From positions 280-23,220 of the forward strand of contig MGQT01000003.1 of NCBI GenBank assembly GCA_001797935.1: a stretch of DNA of 22,941 nucleotides. The letters run 5' to 3'. Each line of letters opens with the position of its first letter. Positions within the stretch are counted from its first letter, which is position 1. The DNA comes from Deltaproteobacteria bacterium RBG_16_54_18 (GTDB lineage: Bacteria > Desulfobacterota > B13-G15 > RBG-16-54-18). Of this stretch, positions 8,937 to 16,815 are shown one piece after another. The notes under the pieces were generated by a model. The model saw nothing but the letters and a program-made list of their open reading frames with translations. It did no database searches and was not told the origin of the DNA. The position numbers and the translations under genes are program-made.

Positions 8937-11341
8937 CAAATATCCAGATTCTCGACGTGGAGGGCATGCTGCTCGATGAATTGCCTGCGCTCCTCCACCT
9001 GATCTCCCATGAGGATGGTAAAGACCTCGTCCGCCACCACCGCGTCTTCCACCCGCACCTGGAGCAGACTGCGGCTGTCCGGGTTCATGGTAGTATCCCA
9101 GAGTTGCTCGGGGTTCATCTCCCCGAGCCCTTTATAGCGCTGAATGGAAACCCCTTCTTTCCCGATGGCGGTGATGTAGCTCAACAATTCTCCCTTGGAA
9201 GCCACGCGCTGTTGGCCCCCCTTGTGATAGATGACAAAGGGCGGGGTTTCCAATCCGGCGATAGATGGATATAGCTCGAGGATGCCCCGATATTCGACGG
9301 TCTCGACCAGGTCCCTGCTGATCCGCCGCGACATCGTTCGCTCGTTTATGCTCCCCTCGAGAGGAAACTCAAAAAGGTTATGCTCCTCATCGGCGGTGAT
9401 CTCTCCTCCCTTCATTCCCCCCTCTTCCAGGGCCTTGCGCAGGGTCTTGAGACGCGTCTGTTTCCCGAAATCCTCGGCGCTCGCAAATCCCTGTTGCAGG
9501 AGCGTCTTGACCGCCTCGCGGGGGTATCCCCGGCGTTCGAGCCGCCGCAAAAAATAATCATACCGGGAGAATTTGTTCAGCAGATCAAGGAGTTTCTTGC
9601 CGCTCATGCGACTCTTCCCTCCCTTTAACTCCAGTTCCATCTCTTCCATGGCCCGCTGCAGGAGAAAGCGATTCATCTCTTCGTCGTCCTTGAGGTACTG
9701 ATCCTCCTTCCCCTTGCGCACCCGATAGAGCGGGGGCTGGGCGATATAGAGATACCCGCGTTCAATCACCTCCACCATCTGCCGGTAAAAGAAGGTCAGC
9801 AGGAGCGTGCGGATGTGTGAGCCATCGACATCGGCATCCGTCATGATGATGATGCGGTGATACCTGAGTTTGCCCAAGTCTACGTCCTCTTTGTTTATGC
9901 CGACACCGAGGGCGGTTATGATCGTCTTGATCTCCTCATTGGACAACATCTTGTCATATCTGGCCTTTTCTACGTTGAGGATCTTCCCCTTGAGCGGGAG
10001 GATGGCCTGATACCGCCGGTCCCTCCCCTGCTTGGCCGAGCCGCCTGCCGAGTCCCCCTCAACGATGTACAACTCGCTGTTAACCGGATCGCGCTCCTGA
10101 CAGTCCGCCAGCTTGCCGGGCAGGAGGGTTGCATCCATCCCCCCCTTTTTCCTGACGAGCTCCCGCGCCTTACGGGCCGCCACCCGAGCGCGCGCGGCCT
10201 CGATAACCTTGACCAGTATCTTCCGGGCCACGGAGGGATGTTCCTCAAAATAGCTGCTGAGATGTTCGTTGGCGAGCGTCTCAACGTACCCCTTTACCTC
10301 GCTGTTGCCCAGCTTGGTCTTGGTCTGCCCTTCAAATTGGGGGTCCGGCACCCGGACGCTGATCACGCCCACCAGCCCCTCGCGCACATCGTCGCCGCTT
10401 AATCCTTCTTTGAGGTCTTTTAAGAGGTTGTGGTTGGCGGCATATGAATTGATGGTCCTGGTCAGGGCCGTCTTAAACCCTACCAGGTGCGCACCCCCCT
10501 CGTGAGTGTTGATGCTGTTGGCAAAGCTGAAGATGGTCTCCTTATACGTGTCATTATACTGGAGGGCGATCTCAATATAGGTATCGTTCTTCGTCCCCTC
10601 AAAGTAGATGGGCTTCGGGTGGACACCGTTCTTGGCACGATTGAGATACTCGACGAACGAGATGATTCCGCCCTTATAAAAGAACTGGTTGTTCTTTTCA
10701 TTCCGCTCATCCTCAATGGTGATGGTAATCCCCTTGTTGAGAAAGGCGTGTTCGCGCAGGCGCTGGGAGAGGAGGTCATAACTGAACTCCTGGTCGCCGA
10801 AGATTACGGGGTCGGGTTTAAAGGTTATTTTGGTACCGGTTTTTTTGGTCTTGCCGATCGTCTTAAGGGCGGACTTCTGCTTACCGCGCTCATAGCGCTG
10901 CGCATAAACCGTCCCCGCCCGTTTTATCTCAAGTTCGAGATACTCGGACAGGGCATTGACGACCGAAAGGCCGACGCCATGGAGTCCCCCCGATACCTTG
11001 TAACTTTTTTTATCGAATTTTCCACCGGAGTGGAGCTTGGTTAAGACGACTTCTACCGCCGGTCTTTTTTCTTGCTGATGCATATCAACGGGAATTCCTC
11101 TGCCGTTGTCATTGACCGTCACCGTGTTATCGAGATGAATGACCACCTCTATTTTTGTGCAGAAACCGGCGAGGGCCTCATCAATGCTGTTATCCACCAA
11201 TTCTTCCACGAGATGATGGAGGCCTTCGGTTGCCGTGTTGCCAATATACATGGCGGGTCGTTTGCGGACCGCCTCAAGGCCTTCGAGCACCTTGATATGT
11301 CTGGCATCATATTCTTCGGTATGAATAATCCGTTCTTCCAA
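8936..11341 (-). CDS. gyrB: GyrB, DNA gyrase subunit B
   Basis: GyrB is the ATPase and TOPRIM subunit of gyrase, which introduces negative supercoils. The 801-residue protein has the GHKL ATPase motifs: VDNSIDEALAG, DNGRGIPVD and SGGLHGVGLSVVNALS. The QTK loop lies in EGQTKTKLGN. The TOPRIM domain shows EGDSAGGSAKQGRDR with the catalytic Glu and the metal-binding DADVDGSHI. It carries the roughly 150-residue insertion within the TOPRIM half that is typical of Gram-negative GyrB, and ends with the conserved QRYKGLGEMNPEQLWDTTM. The start is TTG at 11339-11341, with GGGAGAG about four bases upstream; no ATG start is available before the conserved region. It follows dnaN after 69 bases, with no recF between, and overlaps coaE by one base. 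Confidence 0.98.
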   Translation of the reverse strand: MEERIIHTEEYDARHIKVLEGLEAVRKRPAMYIGNTATEGLHHLVEELVDNSIDEALAGFCTKIEVVIHLDNTVTVNDNGRGIPVDMHQQEKRPAVEVVLTKLHSGGKFDKKSYKVSGGLHGVGLSVVNALSEYLELEIKRAGTVYAQRYERGKQKSALKTIGKTKKTGTKITFKPDPVIFGDQEFSYDLLSQRLREHAFLNKGITITIEDERNEKNNQFFYKGGIISFVEYLNRAKNGVHPKPIYFEGTKNDTYIEIALQYNDTYKETIFSFANSINTHEGGAHLVGFKTALTRTINSYAANHNLLKDLKEGLSGDDVREGLVGVISVRVPDPQFEGQTKTKLGNSEVKGYVETLANEHLSSYFEEHPSVARKILVKVIEAARARVAARKARELVRKKGGMDATLLPGKLADCQERDPVNSELYIVEGDSAGGSAKQGRDRRYQAILPLKGKILNVEKARYDKMLSNEEIKTIITALGVGINKEDVDLGKLRYHRIIIMTDADVDGSHIRTLLLTFFYRQMVEVIERGYLYIAQPPLYRVRKGKEDQYLKDDEEMNRFLLQRAMEEMELELKGGKSRMSGKKLLDLLNKFSRYDYFLRRLERRGYPREAVKTLLQQGFASAEDFGKQTRLKTLRKALEEGGMKGGEITADEEHNLFEFPLEGSINERTMSRRISRDLVETVEYRGILELYPSIAGLETPPFVIYHKGGQQRVASKGELLSYITAIGKEGVSIQRYKGLGEMNPEQLWDTTMNPDSRSLLQVRVEDAVVADEVFTILMGDQVEERRQFIEQHALHVENLDI

Positions 11342-11410
11342 CGTTCTCTCCCGATGAGTATGGGTTTTGACTGGTTTTACCGTTGTGGAATGGGGTGAGG
11401 CGGTCGCGAA

Positions 11411-12517
11411 CTAGAGGCGCATAGGCATAATGACATAGAGAAAAGCCTCTCCATCCTGGGGTCGTATAATCCCGGAACTCAATTCTTCCTTTAACTCCAT
11501 AATGATCTTTTCCGGTTCAATGTTGGTTAAGACGTCTAAGAGATAACGGGCATTAAAGCTTACTTCGAGCGGGTCTCCTTGGTACTCTATCTTAATTTCT
11601 TCCTGAACGTTACCCACATCGGGTCCGCCGGTCTTTATTTCCATGGCGGCCTTGCGTATAGAAAAGCGCACGCCCTCCCCTTTCTCACTGGCGATGACCT
11701 GCGCGCGTCGAAGCGCACCGATAAATTCCTTTCTATTTATAACGATGTGTTTATCATTTGCCTTCGGTATTACTTGTTGGTAGTCAGGATATTCTCCTTC
11801 TAAAAGGCGGACAACAACTATTGTTTTTTCTGTCTTAAAAATACAATTGTTGCCTTTAAGAGAAATCGTAACTTCCGTTTCTCCATCCCCTAACACCTTT
11901 TTTAGCTCCGTTAATCCGCGGCGCGAGAGGATAATGCCCTTATCAAAACTTATGTTCTGTTCCTTGTCAATGAGCGAAAGCCGATGTCCGTCGGTGGCGA
12001 CCATGCGAAAGTAGTCCCGCTTATCTTTACTCACTTTCTCCATATAAATACCATTGAGATTAAATCTCGATTCCTCTGAAGATGCGGCAAAAACCGTCTT
12101 TTCTATCATTTCCAAAAGGGAGGACGCAGATACGGTAAAAGAAGAACCGCCATCAATTGCCGGAAACGCCGGAAACTCTTTTGGGTCTACTCCGGGGAGG
12201 TTAAAAACGGTTTTTCCCGCTTTTATCGAAATCCAAAAATTATCTGCTCGTTCTATCTCTATTTTTTCTTCGGGAAGCTCTCTTACAATATCGTAGAGCT
12301 TACGTGCCGACACACAGAAAGTTCCTTTATCAACGCTCTTCGCATCCGTTATCTCCATAACGCCAATTTCCAAGTCGGTCGCCACGATATTAATTTTTTC
12401 TTTTTCTCCCGTAATTAAAATATTGGAGAGAATAGGAATCGTACTCCTTCGCTCGGCAATTCCTTGAATCTTTCCCAGACTCTGTTGAAAAACCCCCTTT
12501 TCTATTATGAATTTCAT
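11411..12517 (-). CDS. dnaN: DnaN, DNA polymerase III sliding clamp (beta)
   Basis: The beta clamp encircles DNA and tethers polymerase III. The 368-residue protein is the usual size for three tandem clamp domains. Recognisable stretches are MKFIIEKGVFQQSLGKIQ, ATDLEIGV, FNLNGIYM with VATDGHRLSLID in domain 2, LLEGEYPDYQQVIP, and the C-terminal MPMRL that helps form the peptide-binding pocket. ATG at 12515-12517 has a strong AAGGAGAT Shine-Dalgarno six bases upstream. The gene is visibly richer in A+T than regions 1 and 3 (23 of 60 G+C in 12241-12300, against 43 of 60 in 3421-3480 by my count). It follows dnaA after a 136-base AT-rich gap. Confidence 0.98.
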   Translation of the reverse strand: MKFIIEKGVFQQSLGKIQGIAERRSTIPILSNILITGEKEKINIVATDLEIGVMEITDAKSVDKGTFCVSARKLYDIVRELPEEKIEIERADNFWISIKAGKTVFNLPGVDPKEFPAFPAIDGGSSFTVSASSLLEMIEKTVFAASSEESRFNLNGIYMEKVSKDKRDYFRMVATDGHRLSLIDKEQNISFDKGIILSRRGLTELKKVLGDGETEVTISLKGNNCIFKTEKTIVVVRLLEGEYPDYQQVIPKANDKHIVINRKEFIGALRRAQVIASEKGEGVRFSIRKAAMEIKTGGPDVGNVQEEIKIEYQGDPLEVSFNARYLLDVLTNIEPEKIIMELKEELSSGIIRPQDGEAFLYVIMPMRL

Positions 12518-12653
12518 GGCATCTCCTTAAAAACAGTATTATTATAATAGTAATAATGCCTGTGAATACGTTAATAAGTATACTAACTACTTAAAACAAA
12601 AGGATATAACATTGAGTATAACTTTCGAGACTGACGTGTATTACTGTCTATAA
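12518..12653. other. AT-rich dnaA-dnaN gap, possible part of oriC
   Basis: This 136-base gap is dominated by A and T, with a palindromic ATTATTATAATAGTAATAAT-like stretch near 12538-12557 and no coding sign. TGTGAATAC at 12561-12569 is, on the minus strand, GTATTCACA, one mismatch from the DnaA-box consensus TTATNCACA. The region could act as an unwinding element, a dnaN promoter, or both. No convincing -10/-35 pair was found. Confidence 0.4.
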
Positions 12654-14006
12654 TTATTCGGAGATCTTTTTTATAAGGTCAGCCACAACATTTTTTGTAT
12701 AGGTATCGGAAGATACTTTTTCTTCTATTTTATTAATGGCATGAATAACCGTTGAGTGGTCTTTGCCGCCGAATTTACCGCCGATCTCTATAAGAGAAGA
12801 CGGGGTAAGTTTTCGGGAAAGATACATGCCTATTTGGCGCGGTACTACAAATTGTTTTAAGCGTCGTTTCGAACGCAAATCCTTCGGCTTAAGATCAAAA
12901 TATGAAGAGACCTGTCTCTGGATGCTGTCGATGGTAACGGTTGCCTCTTTATCTCTGATAAAATTTTTCAAAACCTCCTTTGCCATTTCCAAATTAATCT
13001 CTTGTTTTGTGAGAGAGGAAAAGGCACCGAGGCGAATGAGACAACCTTCTAAAATCCGAACGTTCGAGTTAATATTAGATGCCAAGAAGAACGCAACGTC
13101 ATTCGGGATATAGATGTTCTCTAAATCTGATTTTTTTTTCAGGATGGCCACCTTGGTTTCTACGTCTGGGGCTTGTATATCGGCGATAAGACCCCATTCG
13201 AAGCGAGATTTTAGGCGTTCCTCAAAGTCGGGGATTTCGCGGGGCAGCTTATCGCTCGTAAGGACGATCTGTTTTTTATTTTCATATAAGCTGTTGAAAG
13301 TATGGAAGAATTCTATCTGGGTCCGTTCCTTTCCGGAGATAAACTGGATGTCGTCTATGAGAAGTACCTCGGTATTTCTAAATTTTTTTCTAAAGCCATC
13401 CATACGCTCGAAGCGTATGGAGTTTACCAGTTCGTTAGTAAATTCCTCGGAAGAAATATAACAGACCTTGGTAGGATCTGAGACCGTCCGATTTTTTATT
13501 ATTCTGTGGCCGACGGCATTAAGGAGATGGGTCTTGCCCAATCCCACCCCGCCGTAGATAAAGAGGGGGTTATATCTCCTGCCCGGGGTGTCGGCGGCCG
13601 CCTGGGATGCTGCGTGGGCGAATTGATTGCCAGCTCCAATGACAAAGTTTTCAAAGGAGTAGCGGGGGTTAAACATGCGGCTGGCCAACTCGTCATCCCC
13701 TTCGCTGGCAGCGAGGGCGGACTGCTTCGCGACGCTATGAGAGGGGGGGGTCTTTTTTACCTGCAGCGAGATGGTGTACTCTTTTCCCGTGAGCTCATAC
13801 AAGACGCCCTTGATGGTTGGCATATAGTGTTCGGCGACCCAGTCGCGGAAGAAGTTGTTGGGCACCTCGAGAATAACCTTTTTTTCTTCCAGCGACTTGC
13901 AGCGGATAGGTTTAATCCACGTCTCGAAGCTGTTGATATTTATCTGTCCTTTTATGGTCTCTAAGACTTGCGGCCAAAAATCTTCCATGGTTACAGCGCT
14001 GTTCAT
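12654..14006 (-). CDS. dnaA: DnaA, chromosomal replication initiator
   Basis: DnaA binds DnaA boxes in oriC as an ATP-bound filament and opens the duplex. The 450-residue protein has N-terminal domain I (FWPQVLETIKGQININSFETW region, about 10-80), a short linker, AAA+ domain III with Walker A GGVGLGKT at 152-159 and Walker B LLIDDIQF near 215-222, and a C-terminal helix-turn-helix with the signature GGKDHSTVIHAINKI. Two starts are possible: ATG at 14004-14006 (used here) and ATG at 13986-13988, which begins MEDFWPQ. Neither has a clear Shine-Dalgarno. The gene lies downstream of gyrA and upstream of dnaN. DnaA-box-like sequence just upstream suggests autoregulation. Confidence 0.98.
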   Translation of the reverse strand: MNSAVTMEDFWPQVLETIKGQININSFETWIKPIRCKSLEEKKVILEVPNNFFRDWVAEHYMPTIKGVLYELTGKEYTISLQVKKTPPSHSVAKQSALAASEGDDELASRMFNPRYSFENFVIGAGNQFAHAASQAAADTPGRRYNPLFIYGGVGLGKTHLLNAVGHRIIKNRTVSDPTKVCYISSEEFTNELVNSIRFERMDGFRKKFRNTEVLLIDDIQFISGKERTQIEFFHTFNSLYENKKQIVLTSDKLPREIPDFEERLKSRFEWGLIADIQAPDVETKVAILKKKSDLENIYIPNDVAFFLASNINSNVRILEGCLIRLGAFSSLTKQEINLEMAKEVLKNFIRDKEATVTIDSIQRQVSSYFDLKPKDLRSKRRLKQFVVPRQIGMYLSRKLTPSSLIEIGGKFGGKDHSTVIHAINKIEEKVSSDTYTKNVVADLIKKISE

Positions 14007-14212
14007 GCACGAGGATGGTGCTCTGGGGTGCGTTCCTTATAATGGAATTTCAACATTTATTCCACAATTTGTGGATATCTTTTTTTGATAGGAAAAAGGG
14101 AGATTTCGTGAAAAAGCTGCTCTTTTACTCCTCTTTCAACATTCCTTTGTCGTTGGAATTTTGGGCCACCGGGCCAGCACGTGCTTACCTTCTGTGTAGC
14201 AGAAATGCACCC
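14007..14212. other. gyrA-dnaA intergenic region, candidate oriC and dnaA promoter
   Basis: This 206-base noncoding stretch is AT-rich toward dnaA. It contains an inverted pair of DnaA-box-like sites (14061-14078), two copies of the 10-mer TTTCAACATT (14048-14057 and 14134-14143), a 10-base palindrome AGCACGTGCT (14176-14185) and a TTCTG/CAGAA hairpin (14190-14204 area). A weak minus-strand promoter may be read as TTGTGG (14062-14067) and CATTAT (14039-14044) with a 17-base spacer, which would put the DnaA-box pair over the -35. No gyrA terminator with a U-run is evident. Confidence 0.5.
14061..14078. promoter_or_regulatory. inverted pair of DnaA-box-like sites
   Basis: TCCACA at 14061-14066 and TGTGGA at 14070-14075 form a perfect six-base inverted repeat around three bases. 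Read on the minus strand, 14070-14078 is ATATCCACA, one mismatch from TTATCCACA. The opposite arm (14058-14066, TATTCCACA) has two mismatches. Position 52 to 72 bases upstream of dnaA fits an oriC or autoregulatory element. Confidence 0.5.
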
Positions 14213-16663
14213 CTAGGTCAAGTCATTTTTCTCTTTTTCGTCCGCGTCCGCCATACGAGCGAGGCCCATCAACTTTTCACCCTCTTCCAGCCCGAAGAGC
14301 CGGACCCCCACCGTGTTCCTCCCCCGGAGCGGGATATCCTTAATTTCGAGCCGCAAGACCCTCCCCTTGTCCGTGATCAAGATCACCTCATGCTCCGTTC
14401 CGACTTGGAGGATACCCACCACGGGCCCATTTTTTTCGGTGACCAGGGTGTTGATGACCCCCTTGCCCCCCCGATTTTGCGCGCGGTACTCCTTCAACGG
14501 CGTCCGCTTGCCGTATCCTCGCTCGGTAATGCTCAGAATTGCAGACCCTTCTTTGATGATCTCCAGGTCGACCACCTGGTCATGAGCAGCAAGGGTGATG
14601 CCCCGTACCCCGCTTGCCGACCGCCCCATCTCACGGAGCTGCCCTGCCTTAAACCTGGTCGCCTTCCCCAAACGCGTCCCGACAAAGATCTCCCTTTTTT
14701 CTTCCGTGAGCTTGGCATCAACCAGGGCATCCCCTTGTCTGAGGCGCAGCGCGAGGATACCGGCGGCGCGCGGATTGCTAAAGGCCTGTAAAGAGATTTT
14801 CTTCAGCATCCCCTGCTTGGTGGCCATGATAACGGATTGTCCCGGCGTGAAATCCCTGACGGGGAGGATACCGGTGATCCGTTCCTCCGGCGAGAGGTCG
14901 ATCAGGTTCACCAGCGCCTTCCCCTTTGCCGAGGGGGCCGCCGGCGGGATTTGGTGTACCTTAAGCCAATAAACCTTCCCCCGATCGGTAAAGAACAGGA
15001 TGTAGTGATGAGTGGTAGCGACAAAGATGTGTTCTACAAAGTCTTCATCCTTGACGGAAATCCCGAGCCGCCCCTTCCCCCCGCGGCGTTGGCTGCGATA
15101 GAGACCTGCCGGCGTCCGCTTGACGTAGCCGGTGTGCGTTATGGTGACGACGACCTCCTCATCCTGGATGAGGTCTTCGATGCGGACATCCCCTTCGTCC
15201 TCAACGATCTGGGTATGGCGGGGGTCACCGAATTCTTCACGCAGCGCCTGCAAATCCGCGGCGATCACCTCCATGAGGAGCCGCTCATCGCCGAGAATTC
15301 GTTTTAGCTGCGCGATCTCTTCGGTCAGCTTGGTGAATTCCTCGCTCAACCGCTTACGCTCCATGCCGGTGAGTCGTTGCAGCCGCATATCAAGGATGGC
15401 CTGGGCCTGGGCATCGGAAAAGGAAAACTCTTTCTCCAACCCCGCCTTGGCTTCGGCAGGCGTCTTTGATCGCTTGATCAGGGCGATGATGGCGTCGATA
15501 TGCTCCAAGGCCTTCTGCAGCCCCTGGAGGATGTGGGCGCGGGCCTCTGCCTCGCGCAGTTCGAAACGGGAACGTCGAGTAACGACCACCTTGCGGTGTT
15601 CGATAAAGTACCCGATAAACTCCTTGACATTCAGAACGACAGGCCTGTTATCCACGAGGGCCAAGAGGATAATCCCAAAGGAGACCTGCAGCTGGGTGAG
15701 CTTATAGAGCTGGTTAAGGATGACCTCCGCCACCTCATCTTTTCTCAACTCGAGCACCATCCGCATCCCTTCACGATCAGACTCGTCCCGTACTTCGGCG
15801 ATCCCTTCCAGGCGCTTCTCCTGCATCAGCTGCGCGATCTTTTCCACGAGGCGCGCCTTGTTGACCTGATAGGGGAGTTCCGTGACAATGATTCGATCCC
15901 GTCCCGCTTTTTGCTTTTCCACGACGGCGCGGGCGCGCAGCTGGATGACACCCCTGCCGGTTTGATACGCTGCCCTGATCCCTTCGTTCCCGCAAATAAG
16001 CGCGCCGGTGGGGAAATCGGGCCCCGGGATGATCTCCATCAACTCCTCGATGGTTATCGCCGGATTCTCTATATGGGCAATAATGGCGTCGCTCACCTCG
16101 ACCAGATTATGGGGGGGAATATTCGTGGCCATGCCTACGGCGATGCCGGCGGAGCCGTTGATCAGCAGGTTGGGAACACGCGTGGGGAGCACCGTCGGCT
16201 CAAGGGTGGTCTCGTCGAAGTTTGGGACAAAGTCGACGGTATCTTTATCGATATCGGCGAGCATCTTTTCGGCAAGCTTCGTAAGGCGCGCCTCGGTATA
16301 TCGGTAGGCCGCTGCGGAATCGCCGTCGATGGACCCAAAATTTCCCTGACCGTCCACGAGCGGGTAACGCATGTTGAAGCCCTGGGCCATGCGCACCATG
16401 GTATCGTACACGGCCGTATCACCGTGAGGATGATATTTCTTGAGCACCTCACCGACGACGCCGGCGCTCTTGGAATATTTTTTATTGTGCAGGAGCCCTT
16501 CCCGGAACATCGCGTACAGGATCCGCCGGTGCACGGGCTTGAGCCCATCCCGCACGTCCGGGAGGGCGCGCCCAATGATAACGCTCATGGCATAATCCAT
16601 GTAGGATTTGCGCATCTCGTCTTCGATGTTCACCGGCAGAAATCCGCTCACGGGATTCGTCAC
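14213..16663 (-). CDS. gyrA: GyrA, DNA gyrase subunit A
   Basis: GyrA is the breakage-reunion and DNA-wrapping subunit of gyrase. The 816-residue protein begins its conserved part at VNIEDEMRKSYMDYAMSVI and has the catalytic Tyr122 in AAYRYTEARL, in E. coli numbering by direct count. The C-terminal beta-pinwheel has the GyrA box QRRGGKG and repeated HTGYVKR, RGYGKRT and KGRVLRL blades, so this is gyrase and not topoisomerase IV. Residue 83 is Thr where E. coli has Ser, and residue 87 is Asp. I chose GTG at 16661-16663, five bases after GGAGG. The TTG at 16679-16681 lies almost at the predicted transcription start (-10 at 16691-16696), too close to be used. dnaA follows after about 200 bases, an unusual position for gyrA. 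Confidence 0.97.
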   Translation of the reverse strand: MTNPVSGFLPVNIEDEMRKSYMDYAMSVIIGRALPDVRDGLKPVHRRILYAMFREGLLHNKKYSKSAGVVGEVLKKYHPHGDTAVYDTMVRMAQGFNMRYPLVDGQGNFGSIDGDSAAAYRYTEARLTKLAEKMLADIDKDTVDFVPNFDETTLEPTVLPTRVPNLLINGSAGIAVGMATNIPPHNLVEVSDAIIAHIENPAITIEELMEIIPGPDFPTGALICGNEGIRAAYQTGRGVIQLRARAVVEKQKAGRDRIIVTELPYQVNKARLVEKIAQLMQEKRLEGIAEVRDESDREGMRMVLELRKDEVAEVILNQLYKLTQLQVSFGIILLALVDNRPVVLNVKEFIGYFIEHRKVVVTRRSRFELREAEARAHILQGLQKALEHIDAIIALIKRSKTPAEAKAGLEKEFSFSDAQAQAILDMRLQRLTGMERKRLSEEFTKLTEEIAQLKRILGDERLLMEVIAADLQALREEFGDPRHTQIVEDEGDVRIEDLIQDEEVVVTITHTGYVKRTPAGLYRSQRRGGKGRLGISVKDEDFVEHIFVATTHHYILFFTDRGKVYWLKVHQIPPAAPSAKGKALVNLIDLSPEERITGILPVRDFTPGQSVIMATKQGMLKKISLQAFSNPRAAGILALRLRQGDALVDAKLTEEKREIFVGTRLGKATRFKAGQLREMGRSASGVRGITLAAHDQVVDLEIIKEGSAILSITERGYGKRTPLKEYRAQNRGGKGVINTLVTEKNGPVVGILQVGTEHEVILITDKGRVLRLEIKDIPLRGRNTVGVRLFGLEEGEKLMGLARMADADEKEKNDLT

Positions 16664-16690
16664 GATATCCTCCAGAAACAAGTTTGCTGC

Positions 16691-16719
16691 ATTGTAGCAA
16701 AAGGGACCGCGGTAATCAA
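16691..16719 (-). promoter_or_regulatory. sigma-70-type promoter of gyrA
   Basis: Reading the minus strand, TTGATT (16714-16719) and TACAAT (16691-16696) are separated by 17 bases, and the -10 is extended by TGC. Transcription would begin near 16684, giving a leader of about 20 bases with GGAGG before the GTG start of gyrA. Confidence 0.65.
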
Positions 16720-16767
16720 GTGAGACGAAGGAGCGCGGCTTTCAAGGTACTATAAATTTGGTCAGCC

Positions 16768-16795
16768 TTGACAAGGGGGGAAGGGTGCTTATAAG
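16768..16795 (+). promoter_or_regulatory. sigma-70-type promoter of the dgt-led operon
   Basis: A consensus TTGACA at 16768-16773 is followed after 16 bases by TATAAG at 16790-16795. Transcription would begin near 16802, leaving a short leader that just includes the GAGGTG ribosome-binding site. This favours the ATG at 16816 over the GTG at 16807. The promoter is divergent from that of gyrA; the two -35 elements are 48 bases apart. Confidence 0.7.
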
Positions 16796-16815
16796 ATGCC
16801 CACGAGGTGAGGGAG

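Noticed and set aside
11205..11213. TTATCCAC sequences in gyrB and gyrA (also near 15648) as DnaA boxes
   Set aside because: They lie in conserved coding sequence for Asp-Asn motifs and lack neighbouring boxes, so chance is the simpler explanation.
16679..16681. TTG as the gyrA start
   Set aside because: It is nearly at the predicted transcription start and has no ribosome-binding site, whereas GTG at 16661-16663 follows GGAGG.
15500..16723. 407-codon plus-strand open frame
   Set aside because: It is antisense to gyrA, with no start signal or domain; gyrA conservation explains the open frame.
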